Of a DNA stretch of 64,000 nucleotides, positions 43,402 through 53,886 are shown piece by piece. Below the pieces are notes generated by a model. That model made no database searches and was not told the origin of the DNA. It worked only from the letters and a program-made list of their open reading frames with translations. Origin of the DNA: Roseateles aquatilis (GTDB lineage Bacteria; Pseudomonadota; Gammaproteobacteria; Burkholderiales; Burkholderiaceae_C); the NCBI RefSeq assembly GCF_002205645.1, contig NZ_NIOF01000014.1, forward strand, positions 1-64,000. Reading direction: 5' to 3'. How positions within the stretch are numbered: position 1 is the stretch's first letter; each line of letters begins with the position of its first letter. Both the position numbers and the translations under genes were made by a program.

Positions 43402-43428
43402 AAGGGGACGCCGGTCCCCTTTCCCTTT
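43402..43428 (+). terminator. Terminator after dps
   Basis: AAGGGGAC (43402-43409), loop GCCG and GTCCCCTT (43414-43421) form a perfect 8-bp stem followed by TCCCTTTT. It lies 49 bp after the dps stop and 18 bp before the convergent pta stop. Confidence 0.75.
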
Positions 43429-43446
43429 TCGGCCGGCGGCCGAACG

Positions 43447-44430
43447 TCAGCCCAGCGCCTTGATGCGGCCCGCCCGCCGCGCCTCGGCCAGCATCGACGC
43501 CAGCGCGCAGGAGGCCAGGCGCGCGGTGCGCGAGTCGGCGCGGCTGGTCAGCACGATCGGCACCTTCGCGCCGAGCACCACCCCCGCCGCATAGGCCTGC
43601 GCCAGGAAGCTCAGGCTCTTGGCCAGCATGTTGCCGGCGTCCAGGTCCGGCACGATCAGCACGTTGGCGCGCCCCGCCACCGGCGAGACGATGCCCTTGA
43701 TGCGGGCCGCCTCCGGGTCGATGGCGTTGTCCATCGCGAGCGGGCCGTCGAGCACCGCGCCGGTGATCTGGCCGCGGTCGGCCATCTTGCACAGCGCCGC
43801 CGCGTCCATCGTCGACGGCACCTTCGGGTTCACCGTCTCCATCGCCGACAGCAGCGCCACGCGCACTTCGGGCAGGCGCAGCGCGTGCGCCAGGTCGATC
43901 GCGTTCTGCACGATGTCGACCTTGTCTTCCAGCGTCGGCACGATGTTGATCGCCGCGTCCGAGATGATCAGCGGCTGCGCGTGCCCGGGCACGTCCATCA
44001 CGAAGCAGTGGCTGATGCGGCGCGCGGTCCGCAGGCCGCCCTCGCGACGCACCACGGCGCCCATCAGCTCGTCGGTGTGCAGGCTGCCCTTCATCAACGC
44101 GTCGACGCTGCCCTTGAGCGCCATCGCCACGGCCATCTCCGCCGCCGCGTGGCTGTGCGGAACGTCGAACAGCGTGTACTTCGCCAGGTCCACGCCGGCC
44201 GCCGCGGCGGCCTCGGAGACCTTGCCCGCCGGGCCGATCAGCACCGGCTCGATCATGCCCAGCGACGCGGCCTCGGCCGCGGCCTGCAGGGCCACGTCGC
44301 TGCACGGGTGCACGACGGCCATGCGCAGCGGCGGCAGATGGCGCACGGCCTCGATGAGCCGGTCGTAATGGGGATGCGCGCTCGGCGGATGCGGCGTGGC
44401 GGCGCCGAACGGTCGCGACGGGGTGTTCAT
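43447..44430 (-). CDS. pta: Phosphate acetyl/butyryltransferase
   Basis: This 327-residue enzyme of the PTA_PTB family interconverts acyl-CoA and acyl phosphate. It has the single catalytic domain only, without the CobQ/DRTGG N-terminal part of E. coli Pta. Motifs include DALMKGSLHTDELMGAVV, ISDAAINIVPTLEDKVDIVQNAI, GPLAMDNAI and PDLDAGNMLAKSL. It is divergent from the DUF3141-fabI-ackA operon and works with AckA there. Acetyl or butyryl specificity cannot be told from sequence. Confidence 0.9.
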   Translation of the reverse strand: MNTPSRPFGAATPHPPSAHPHYDRLIEAVRHLPPLRMAVVHPCSDVALQAAAEAASLGMIEPVLIGPAGKVSEAAAAAGVDLAKYTLFDVPHSHAAAEMAVAMALKGSVDALMKGSLHTDELMGAVVRREGGLRTARRISHCFVMDVPGHAQPLIISDAAINIVPTLEDKVDIVQNAIDLAHALRLPEVRVALLSAMETVNPKVPSTMDAAALCKMADRGQITGAVLDGPLAMDNAIDPEAARIKGIVSPVAGRANVLIVPDLDAGNMLAKSLSFLAQAYAAGVVLGAKVPIVLTSRADSRTARLASCALASMLAEARRAGRIKALG

Positions 44431-44547
44431 GGTGGCTCCCTTCTCCGCTTAACCCTCTTCGATCCTCGGGCTTTCACGACGGAGTGCGATCGATGATGCA
44501 TGCTGCGCTGCAACAAATCAAGCCGTGCGGCGCAGGGAGTAAGCGAC

Positions 44548-47232
44548 ATGCTCGAATGGATCCCCCGGCCTGGCGCCGTCGACCCCACCGTCCCTGACAC
44601 GGACGTGGCGACGCCCGCGGCCGTCGCGGCGCTGGCCGCCGAGCACGCCGCCCAGGCGTGGCGCTCGTACGCCACCGACGCGTGGCAGCGCGCCGTGCTG
44701 ACGCTGGACGTGATGCGCGAACGCGGCAACGTCTTCCTGGACCACCTGCACGCCGGCAAGCCCGCGCTGCTGAAGTTCGATCACGAGCTGCTCATGCATG
44801 GCCGCGACCTGCCGCAGCCGTGCAACTACTCGCTGTTGCGCATCGAGCCGCCGGCCGGCGTGAGCGTCGATCCGGCGCGGCGCCCGATCGTGGTCATCGA
44901 TCCGCGCGCCGGCCACGGCCCGGGCATCGGCGGCTTCAAGCCGGACTCCGAGATCGGCGTGGCGCTGCGCGCCGGCCATCCGGTCTACTTCATCACCTTC
45001 GAGCCCGAGCCCGTCGAGGGCCAGACGCTGCTGGCCGTCGCCCGCGCCGAGGCCCTGTTCATCGAGGAAGTCGGCCGCCGCCATCCGAAGGCGCCGGGCC
45101 TGCCGGCGGTCATCGGCAACTGCCAGGCGGGCTGGGCCGTCGCCGCGCTGGCGGCTGTGCGCAGCGACCTGATGGGTCCGATCGTGCTGAACGGCGCGCC
45201 GCTGTCCTACTGGGCCGGATCGCCCCAGCAGAACCCGATGCGATACGCCGGCGGCGCGCTGGGCGGCGCCTGGCTGTCGGCGCTGTCGGCCGACCTGAGC
45301 GGCGACCGCTTCGACGGCGCGTACCTGGTCTCCAACTTCGAGAACCTCAACCTCGCCAACACCTGGTGGGACAAGTACTACAACCTCTACGCCAACGTCG
45401 ACACCGAGCGCGAACGCTTCCTCGACTTCGAGCGCTGGTGGGGCGGCTACTTCCGCATGACCGGCCAGGAGATCGAGGCCATCGTCGAGAACCTCTTCAT
45501 CGGCAACCGCCTCGCGCGCGGCGAGGTCGAGATGGAAGGCTACCGGCTCGACCTGCGCCAGATCGCCGCGCCGATGGTGATCTTCGCGTCCTGGGGCGAC
45601 AACATCACGCCGCCGCAACAGGCGCTGGACTGGATCATCGACGTCTGGGGCAGCGAGAAGGCGTTGGTCAAGGCCGGCCGCACCATCGTCTACATGCTGC
45701 ATCCGCGCATCGGCCACCTGGGCATCTTCGTGGGCGGCTCGGTGGCGCGGCGCGAGCACGAGCAGATCGTCGACACGCTCGAACTGATCGCGGAACTGCC
45801 GCCGGGCCTCTATGAAATGAAGATCGACGCGCGCGATCCCGACGCCCCGCTGGCGGCACTCGAATCGGGCGACTACAGCGTCAGCTTCGAGCTGCGCACC
45901 GTCGACGACCTGCGCGCGCTCAATCCCGAGGGGCGCCGCGACGAGGCGCTGTTCAGCACCATCGCGCAGGTCTCCGAGCTCAACATGCGCAACTACCGCC
46001 AGTGGCTGCAGCCGTTGGTGCGCGGCGTCGGCAACAAGGCGCTGGGCGAATGGCTGCGCTGGCAGCATCCGCTGCGGCAGCAACACCTGGCCCTGTCCAA
46101 CCTGCATCCGCTGGCGCCATGGATCCGGCTGCAGGCGGAGAACGCGCGCGAGCATCGCCAGCCCATCGACGGGCACAACCCGTGGCTGGCGTGGGAACAG
46201 CTCGGCTCCCGCTGGATCAGCGAAGGCCTGGACCGCGTCGGCCAGCAACGCGACGCGGCGACGGTGCGCTGGGTCGAGGCGGTCTACGGTCCGAACGGCC
46301 TGGGCGCGGTGCTGCCGCCGCGCGAGACCGACCAGGCGGCGGGCGATGCCCATGCCGCCGCGGATGAGGCCGAGGGCCGCCGCGTGGCGCTGGCGCAAGT
46401 GAACCAGGGCGGCTTCCAGGAGGCCGTCTGCCGCATCCTGCTGGCCGGCATGGCGCATCGCGGCGTCGTGCAGCGGCGCGGCCTGATCCTGGGGCAGATG
46501 CTGGCGGACGCGCATGAGCGCATGGCCGCCCAGGACGCCCAGGTCGCCCAGGTCGCCGCCGCCGCGCCGACCGCCTCGGCGACGCCGTCGGAGGACTGGG
46601 CGACGGTGCTGCATCGCCAGGCGCTGGTCGTCACCTTCGCGCGCAACGAGGCGATCGCCGCCGTGCCCCGGCTGCTGCCCGACCTGGCCGATCGCGAGCA
46701 CGCGGTGGCGCTGGCCAGCGCGGTGTTGATGGCCGAGTCCGAGCTCACGGATCCAGGCTCCCCTGCCTCGCGGTACCTGCACAGCGTGCTGGGCGTCGAT
46801 CCGGGGCGGGTCGCGGCGCTGGCGCAGTCCCTGTCGGCCCAGCCGGCGGCGACCGTGTCGATCGCCGCGTCGCCGGCGCCCAAGCCGCCGCGCCCGCCCA
46901 GGGCCAGTGCCTCGACCAGGGCTTCGTCCACGGGCGCATCCCGGGCATCCTCCCGGGCGTCCTCCCAGGCCTCATCCGGGGCCCCGTCCCGAACCTCCGC
47001 CGCGGCGGGTTCGTCCGCGACCGCCTCGAAGACGACCCCGACCACGACGCCCCCGCCCGGCAAGGCACGGGGCGGCAACGCCCGCCCCTCGGCCCAACCG
47101 GCCCCCGCGGCGGTGAAGACCGCGAAGACCCCGCGGACGACGAAGGCCGCGCCCGCCCCGGCGAAGACCGCCACCCGCAAGGCCGCCACGCCCGCGCCGT
47201 CGCCGTCGCGCCGCCGGAGGGCCGCCGCGTGA
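44548..47232 (+). CDS. DUF3141 PHA-synthase-like alpha/beta hydrolase with basic Ala/Ser/Thr tail
   Basis: This 894-residue protein has a DUF3141 core (about residues 20-760) related to class PhaC synthases. GNCQAGWAVAA is the nucleophile elbow with Cys in place of Ser, and FASWGDNITPPQQAL and HPRIGHLGIF could supply Asp and His. The last 130 residues are low-complexity: Pro/Ser/Ala/Thr repeats, then KTAKTPRTTKAAPAPAKTATRKAA and SRRRRAAA, resembling a histone-H1-like or phasin tail. It overlaps fabI and precedes ackA, so a link to acyl-phosphate and acyl-CoA metabolism is likely. The reaction is unknown. Confidence 0.85.
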   Translation: MLEWIPRPGAVDPTVPDTDVATPAAVAALAAEHAAQAWRSYATDAWQRAVLTLDVMRERGNVFLDHLHAGKPALLKFDHELLMHGRDLPQPCNYSLLRIEPPAGVSVDPARRPIVVIDPRAGHGPGIGGFKPDSEIGVALRAGHPVYFITFEPEPVEGQTLLAVARAEALFIEEVGRRHPKAPGLPAVIGNCQAGWAVAALAAVRSDLMGPIVLNGAPLSYWAGSPQQNPMRYAGGALGGAWLSALSADLSGDRFDGAYLVSNFENLNLANTWWDKYYNLYANVDTERERFLDFERWWGGYFRMTGQEIEAIVENLFIGNRLARGEVEMEGYRLDLRQIAAPMVIFASWGDNITPPQQALDWIIDVWGSEKALVKAGRTIVYMLHPRIGHLGIFVGGSVARREHEQIVDTLELIAELPPGLYEMKIDARDPDAPLAALESGDYSVSFELRTVDDLRALNPEGRRDEALFSTIAQVSELNMRNYRQWLQPLVRGVGNKALGEWLRWQHPLRQQHLALSNLHPLAPWIRLQAENAREHRQPIDGHNPWLAWEQLGSRWISEGLDRVGQQRDAATVRWVEAVYGPNGLGAVLPPRETDQAAGDAHAAADEAEGRRVALAQVNQGGFQEAVCRILLAGMAHRGVVQRRGLILGQMLADAHERMAAQDAQVAQVAAAAPTASATPSEDWATVLHRQALVVTFARNEAIAAVPRLLPDLADREHAVALASAVLMAESELTDPGSPASRYLHSVLGVDPGRVAALAQSLSAQPAATVSIAASPAPKPPRPPRASASTRASSTGASRASSRASSQASSGAPSRTSAAAGSSATASKTTPTTTPPPGKARGGNARPSAQPAPAAVKTAKTPRTTKAAPAPAKTATRKAATPAPSPSRRRRAAA

Positions 47233-48008
47233 CCGGCGCCGCCGCATTGCCGCTCGCCGGCCGCAAGGTGCTGGTCACCGGCATCGCCAACGACCAGTCG
47301 ATCGCCCATGGCTGCGCCCGCGCGTTTCGCGCCATGGGCGCCGATCTGGCGATCACCTACCTGAACGACAAGGCGCTGCCGCACGTCGCGCCGCTGGCCG
47401 AGGCCTTGGGCGCCGAGCTGCTGTTGCCGCTGGACCTGCGCCAGGCCGACGCGCTGGAAAGCGTCTTCGCCGCCATCACCGAACGCTGGGGCGTGCTGCA
47501 CGCGGCGCTGCATTCGATCGCCTTCGCGCCCAAGGACGACCTGCACGGCCGGCTGGTGGACAGCAGCGCGGCGGGCTTCGCGATGGCGATGGACATCTCG
47601 TGCCACAGCTTCATCCGCATGGCGCGCTTGGCGGAGCCGCTGATGCGCGGCGGCGGTACGCTGTTCACGATGAGCTTCCAGGGCGCCAGCAAGGTCGTCG
47701 AGCACTACAACCTGATGGGCCCGGTGAAGGCGGCGCTGGAGTCCTCGGTGCGCTACCTGGCGCACGAGCTGGGCCCGGCCGGCATCCGCGTGCACGCGAT
47801 CTCGCCGGGGCCGATCGCGACACGCGCCGCGTCGGGGCTGGCGGAGTTCGACCATCTGCTCGCCGACGCCGCGGCGCGCGCGCCGGCCCACGCGCTCGCC
47901 ACCATCGACGACGTGGGCTACGCCACCGCGATGCTCGCGGCCGATCACGCGCGGCTCATCACCGGCACCACGCTGTACGTCGACGGCGGTTATCACATCA
48001 TGGGGTGA
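47229..48008 (+). CDS. fabI: Enoyl-ACP reductase (FabI-type SDR)
   Basis: This 259-residue short-chain reductase has the FabI NAD motif GIANDQSIAHGCARAF and catalytic Tyr-x6-Lys in HYNLMGPVKAALESSVRYLA. The C-terminal SPGPIATRAASG and YVDGGYHIMG are typical. The residue equal to E. coli Tyr146 is Phe here (FTMSFQGASK instead of LSYLGAE), so it is a divergent paralogue rather than obviously the housekeeping enzyme. It starts GTG, overlapping the DUF3141 stop by 4 bp. It may reduce crotonyl or other enoyl thioesters of the cluster. Confidence 0.85.
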   Translation: MTGAAALPLAGRKVLVTGIANDQSIAHGCARAFRAMGADLAITYLNDKALPHVAPLAEALGAELLLPLDLRQADALESVFAAITERWGVLHAALHSIAFAPKDDLHGRLVDSSAAGFAMAMDISCHSFIRMARLAEPLMRGGGTLFTMSFQGASKVVEHYNLMGPVKAALESSVRYLAHELGPAGIRVHAISPGPIATRAASGLAEFDHLLADAAARAPAHALATIDDVGYATAMLAADHARLITGTTLYVDGGYHIMG

Positions 48009-48011
48009 GCG

Positions 48012-49226
48012 ATGGATCCACGGCTAGAAGGCGAGTTCATCGCGGTCGTCAACGCGGGGTCGTCCAGCATCAAGCTGTCGATGTTCTCGTTGCACGAGGA
48101 CCGGCAACGCGGCCCGCTGCGGCTGGAGCTGCGCGCGCAGGTCGAGGGCCTGGGCACGGCGCCGCACTTCGAGGCGAAACACGCCGACGGCACGACGGCC
48201 GGCGCGCGCGACTGGCCGGTCGACGTCGGCCTGAGCCATGACGGCGCGCTCGATCACCTGGTCGAGTTCGTCACCCATGAATTCCCCGGCATCCGGATGC
48301 TCGGCATCGGCCATCGGGTCGTGCACGGCGGGACCGACTTCGCCGAGCCCGTCGTCGTCACGCCGGACGTGCTGGCACGGCTGGAGACGCTGGTGCCGCT
48401 GGCGCCGCTGCATCAGCCGCACAACCTGGGGCCGATCCGGCGCGCCTTCGCGGCGCTGCCGCAACTGCCGCAGGTCGCCTGCTTCGACACCGCCTTCCAT
48501 CGCGGCCAGTCGGACGTGGCCGACGCCTTCGCGCTGCCCTACGCGCTCTTCGAGGCCGGCGTGCGGCGCTACGGCTTCCACGGCCTGAGCTACGAGTACA
48601 TCGCGTCGCGCCTGCCGGCGTTGTCGCCGCGGCTGGCCGACGGCCGCGTCGTCGTGCTGCACCTGGGCAACGGCGCCAGCGCCTGCGCGCTGCACCGCGG
48701 TCGCAGCATCGCCAGCAGCATGGGTTTCACCGCCGTCGACGGCCTGCCGATGGGTACGCGCAGCGGCGCCGTCGACCCCGGCGTGCTGCTCTTCCTGATG
48801 GACGAGCGCCGGATGGATGCCCGCGAGCTCGAAACGCTGCTCTACAAGCAGTCCGGCCTGCTGGGCCTGTCCGGCATCTCCAGCGACATGCGCCAGCTGC
48901 TGGCCAGCGACACGCAGCGGGCGCGTTTCGCGATCGACGTCTTCGTGCACCGCATCGCGCGCGAGATCGGCGCGCTGGCGGCCGAGATGGGCGGCCTGGA
49001 CGGGGTGGTCTTCACCGCGGGTATCGGCGAACATGCGACGGAGATCCGCCGTCGCGTGATGTCGCGCTGCCTGTGGCTGGGCCTGTCGGCGCACGAGTCC
49101 GTCAACCGCGACGGCCCCGCCGAGCGACGCATCAGCACCGTCGACAGCCGCTGCGAGGCCTGGGTCATTCCGACCGACGAGGAGCTCATGATGGCTCGCC
49201 ACACCTTCCGGCTCCTGGCCGGCTGA
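48012..49226 (+). CDS. ackA: Acetate kinase
   Basis: This 404-residue enzyme makes acetyl phosphate or ATP with Pta. It has VVNAGSSSIKLSMF at the start, GIGHRVVHGGTDF, RRYGFHGLSYEYI with the catalytic His, VVLHLGNGASACAL, DGLPMGTRSGAVDPGVL and FTAGIGEHATEIR. It begins 3 bp after fabI, completing a DUF3141-fabI-ackA operon that faces pta. Length is normal. Confidence 0.96.
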   Translation: MDPRLEGEFIAVVNAGSSSIKLSMFSLHEDRQRGPLRLELRAQVEGLGTAPHFEAKHADGTTAGARDWPVDVGLSHDGALDHLVEFVTHEFPGIRMLGIGHRVVHGGTDFAEPVVVTPDVLARLETLVPLAPLHQPHNLGPIRRAFAALPQLPQVACFDTAFHRGQSDVADAFALPYALFEAGVRRYGFHGLSYEYIASRLPALSPRLADGRVVVLHLGNGASACALHRGRSIASSMGFTAVDGLPMGTRSGAVDPGVLLFLMDERRMDARELETLLYKQSGLLGLSGISSDMRQLLASDTQRARFAIDVFVHRIAREIGALAAEMGGLDGVVFTAGIGEHATEIRRRVMSRCLWLGLSAHESVNRDGPAERRISTVDSRCEAWVIPTDEELMMARHTFRLLAG

Positions 49227-49321
49227 GCGCGCGTGTAGGGACGCGCATACCCGCGAGGGCCCGGCGCGCGACGTGGCGCCGCTTGGCGCGCGGACGGATG
49301 GAACATCGAAAGGACATCGCC

Positions 49322-49675
49322 ATGAGGACCCCCAAGCAACGCCACAGCCTCGAGGAGTGGGAGAAGACCGTCGAGAGCGTGGACCTGGAGATCGCGCAAC
49401 TGGCGATCATGTGCCACGTCCGGCTGCTCGATCCCGGCGTGATCCAGCGCGTGCTGGACAAGGACCTGCGTGTCTGCGGCGACGGCCATGAAGCCGGCTT
49501 CGAGAAACTGCGCGGTCTGCTCTACCTGCACTACGAGATCCAGGCCCAGCTGGCCGAGGAGCTCGGCCCGGCCGACGCCGCCGAGGTGATCCAGCGCGTG
49601 CGCCATCACCTGCTGGCGCGCATCGGCACGCAGCTCGGCACGCTGGGCACGCTGGACGGCGCCGCCCCCGCCTGA
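49322..49675 (+). CDS. Conserved small cytosolic protein of unknown function
   Basis: This 117-residue protein starts MRTPKQRHSLEEWEKTVESVDLEIAQLAIMCHVRLLDPG and continues VLDKDLRVCGDGHEAGFEKLRGLL. It is mostly helical and has no signal or membrane segment. AAGGACATC precedes the ATG at 49322; an in-frame ATG at 49298 is an alternative. It lies 95 bp after ackA and may be co-transcribed. I do not recognise a family. Confidence 0.65.
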   Translation: MRTPKQRHSLEEWEKTVESVDLEIAQLAIMCHVRLLDPGVIQRVLDKDLRVCGDGHEAGFEKLRGLLYLHYEIQAQLAEELGPADAAEVIQRVRHHLLARIGTQLGTLGTLDGAAPA

Positions 49676-49785
49676 GGCGATCGAATCCCCCCAATAACCC
49701 CACGCCGCTTGGGCGTTGCGCGTGCCGGCGCTACAGTCGGCCGCACCGCCTTCGCAAGGTCGCGGCCTCGCCCCGCGGCATCCCC

Positions 49786-50403
49786 ATGCGCATCGCCATC
49801 CTCTCCTTCGACGGCTTCAACGAGCTGGACAGCTTCGTCCCGCTGGGCCTGCTGAACCGGCTCAAGCCGCGAGGCTGGTCCGCCGAGTTGTGCGGGCCGG
49901 GGCCCCTGGTGACCTCGATGAACGGCGTGACCGTGCAACTGCAGCGGCCGCTGGAATGGGCCAACGAGGCCGACGCGGTATGGTTCGGCTCCGGTCTCTA
50001 CACCCGGGCGATGGCGGAGAACTCCGCGCTGCTGGACCGGTTGCAGCTCGATCCGACGCGGCAGCTGATCGCGTCGCAGTGCTCGGGCGCGCTGCTGGTG
50101 GCGCGGCTGGGCCTGCTCGGCGACGCGCCGGCCTGCACCGATCAAACGACGCGGCCATGGCTGGTCGAGGCCGGCGTGCGCGTGCTCGACGAGCCCTTCC
50201 ACGCCCGCGGCCCGGTGGCGACCTCGGGCGGCTGCCTGGCCTCGCAGTACCTGTCCGCGTGGCTGATGTGGAGCAAGGCCGGCGAGGCCGCCGCGCGCGA
50301 CGCGCTGACGTACGCCGCGCCGGTCGGCGAGAAGACGGCCTACGTGGACCGCCTGCTGGCGCGCGTGCGGCCCTTCATGCCGGACGCGTTGAACGATCGA
50401 TAG
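49786..50403 (+). CDS. DJ-1/PfpI family protein
   Basis: This 205-residue protein has the DJ-1/PfpI amidotransferase-like fold: MRIAILSFDGFNELDSFVPLG at the start and IASQCSGALLVARLGLL, where Cys sits in the nucleophile elbow. VATSGGCLASQYLSAW follows near the C-terminus. Members range from chaperones and glyoxalases to isonitrile hydratases, and substrate cannot be deduced. It lies alone between the 117-residue gene and prfC. Confidence 0.85.
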   Translation: MRIAILSFDGFNELDSFVPLGLLNRLKPRGWSAELCGPGPLVTSMNGVTVQLQRPLEWANEADAVWFGSGLYTRAMAENSALLDRLQLDPTRQLIASQCSGALLVARLGLLGDAPACTDQTTRPWLVEAGVRVLDEPFHARGPVATSGGCLASQYLSAWLMWSKAGEAAARDALTYAAPVGEKTAYVDRLLARVRPFMPDALNDR

Positions 50404-50508
50404 CGGGGCTTCGCCGATAATCGCCGGTTCGCCGTCACCGGCCCCCGATTCCCCCTTCACGTCCAGCGCGCGCGGCCTCCAGGCCTGGCGCGCGGCCTCC
50501 TCCGCGCC

Positions 50509-52149
<1,641 letters not shown>

Positions 52150-52220
52150 TCGCCGGGTGCTCCCGCGGTCCAGCGGTCCAAGCGGTTCAACAGGCCGATC
52201 GGCGATCCGGCACGTGGCAG

Positions 52221-52281
52221 GCCGGTGATCGAATCACCGGCTGATCACCGGCCGGAGCGACGCCGGATCAGCGGATCCGGC
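52221..52281. repeat. Inverted repeats between convergent prfC and the outer-membrane protein gene
   Basis: GCCGGTGAT (52221-52229) pairs with ATCACCGGC (52233-52241), and a third copy ATCACCGGCC starts at 52245, giving competing stems. GCCGGATC (52262-52269) pairs with GATCCGGC (52274-52281). No T-tract follows. They probably serve as a bidirectional transcript end. Confidence 0.6.
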
Positions 52282-52287
52282 CGTGGA

Positions 52288-52818
52288 TCAGAAGCGGAAC
52301 TCGGCGCCCACCGACCACAGTCCCGTGTTGATGCCGGCGTACCGTTCGTAGCCGCCGGTCAGCGAGACGCTGCGGCTCAGGTGCCAGGCCAGGCCGGCGC
52401 CGGCCGAGACCGTCGTCTTGTTGCGCCCGTCGTCGCGGAAGCCGCTGCCCGCGACCTTCATGCGTGTGTTGCCCACACCCAGGCGGCCGGTGGCGCTCCA
52501 GGATCCGCTCAGCGGCAGGTTGGCGGTGGCGGCAAGGCCGACGTGGGTCTCGGGATAGGAATAATTCTGCGACGACCAACCCGGGAACAGCTCGAAGCTC
52601 AGCGTGCGGTAGTAGACCTCGACGCCCACCGTCGAGTTGAAGCGGTAACCCACGCTGGATCCGAACGACGGGGTGCCGCGGGTCCGGTAGGTCTCGTTGG
52701 ACCCGCTCGCCCGGGCGAAGCTCACCGTGGCGTACATGCCTTCATCGGGCACCGACGGCGCCGCATGGGCCGCGCCCGCTCCCACGATCGCCGCGGCGAT
52801 CAACAGCCATTGCTTCAT
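52288..52818 (-). CDS. Outer-membrane beta-barrel protein (OmpW/OmpA-like fold)
   Basis: This 176-residue protein has a signal peptide (MKQWLLIAAAIVGAGAAHA). Alternating beta-strand sequence follows and ends in WSVGAEFRF, the C-terminal Phe typical of outer-membrane barrels. The length suggests eight strands. GGAGAGGACAAC precedes the ATG at 52818. The precise family and permeant are not clear; the frame continuing far upstream is not coding. Confidence 0.8.
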   Translation of the reverse strand: MKQWLLIAAAIVGAGAAHAAPSVPDEGMYATVSFARASGSNETYRTRGTPSFGSSVGYRFNSTVGVEVYYRTLSFELFPGWSSQNYSYPETHVGLAATANLPLSGSWSATGRLGVGNTRMKVAGSGFRDDGRNKTTVSAGAGLAWHLSRSVSLTGGYERYAGINTGLWSVGAEFRF

Positions 52819-53079
52819 GTTGTCCTCTCCCTGCGCCGCTGCCTGGCGGCCTGTTGCCTCGTGGTGCTCCGATCGGAGCGGGCCGCAGGATATCAATGCC
52901 GACGCGCACCGGCGCCGGGGTTTTCGTCGCTTCCCCCATCGGGGGGTGGGCGCCCTGTCAAGACCTGCCCCCACGCCGCGGACCGACGCGCGCCACGGCT
53001 TCGGCACTCGTGACATGCTTGGCGCCACGCGGCCGACATCGTTGTCGGTCGACCCTCCCGGCTCTCTACACTGCGTCGT

Positions 53080-53886
53080 ATGCCGTACGTGACCAGCCCG
53101 CCACCGGAGCTCCGCCGTGGCTGCCGCCTTCTGTTGGCGGCAGCCTTGCTGGTGGGCGCGCCGGGCCTGGCCCGCGCACAGCCCGGGCCGTCGGTGCCGC
53201 ATGGCTCCGCGGCGCTGCACGCGTTCACGGAGAACCTGCCGCCGCTCAACTACATGGAGGGGGGCGAGGCACAAGGCTTCAGCACCGAGCTGCTGCGCCT
53301 GATGGCGGCCGAGGCGGGCCTGACGCTGCGCATCGACGTGCTGCCGTGGCAGCGCTCGGTGCAAGAGGCCGCGCGGCAGCGGCACAGCGTGCTGTATTCG
53401 CTGACGCGCACGCCGGAGCGCGAGACCCAATACCGCTGGGTCGGCCCCATCAGCCCGCGCCGCATCCTCATCTATCGCCTCAGCCAGCGCACCGAGGCGC
53501 AGCCGCGCAGCCTGCAGCAGCTCGACGGCCTGCGGATCGGCGTCGCGCGCGATTCCGCCTCGGCCGCGTACCTGCTGGCGGCCGGGCTGCGGCCGGAGGT
53601 GGATCTGGAATTCGGCCTGGACGACGCCACCAACCTGCGCAAGCTGCTGGCCGGCCGCATGGACCTGATCGTCATGCTCGACTGGGCGGCGGCCTGGCAT
53701 CTGCGGCAGCTGAAGCTGCCGTACACGACGCTGACGCCGGTGCTGCCAATGGACGTGGACAAGTCCTACTGGTTCGGCCTGCCGCCCGACGCCGATCCGG
53801 CGGTGGCGCGCAAGCTGCAGGACGCGCTGGACCGCCTCAAGCGCGACGGTCGCTACGACCGGCTGCGGCAGCGGTACTTCAGCTGA
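53080..53886 (+). CDS. Periplasmic amino-acid-type binding protein (SBP_bac_3)
   Basis: This 268-residue protein has a signal region (CRLLLAAALLVGAPGLARA) and the two-lobed type-3 binding fold: FTENLPPLNYMEGGEAQGFSTELLRLMAAEAG, LPWQRSVQEA and LDGLRIGVARDSASAAYLL. It resembles orphan solute-binding proteins without neighbouring permease genes; none is here. Its ligand could be an amino acid or other small anion. The end overlaps the convergent epimerase gene by 8 bp. Confidence 0.82.
   Translation: MPYVTSPPPELRRGCRLLLAAALLVGAPGLARAQPGPSVPHGSAALHAFTENLPPLNYMEGGEAQGFSTELLRLMAAEAGLTLRIDVLPWQRSVQEAARQRHSVLYSLTRTPERETQYRWVGPISPRRILIYRLSQRTEAQPRSLQQLDGLRIGVARDSASAAYLLAAGLRPEVDLEFGLDDATNLRKLLAGRMDLIVMLDWAAAWHLRQLKLPYTTLTPVLPMDVDKSYWFGLPPDADPAVARKLQDALDRLKRDGRYDRLRQRYFS

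Noticed and set aside
46830..47232. Frameshift or assembly error as the source of the Ala/Ser/Thr-rich tail of the DUF3141 protein
   Set aside because: The frame stays open to a stop overlapping the fabI GTG, and the Lys/Arg/Ala pattern is regular as in histone-like tails.
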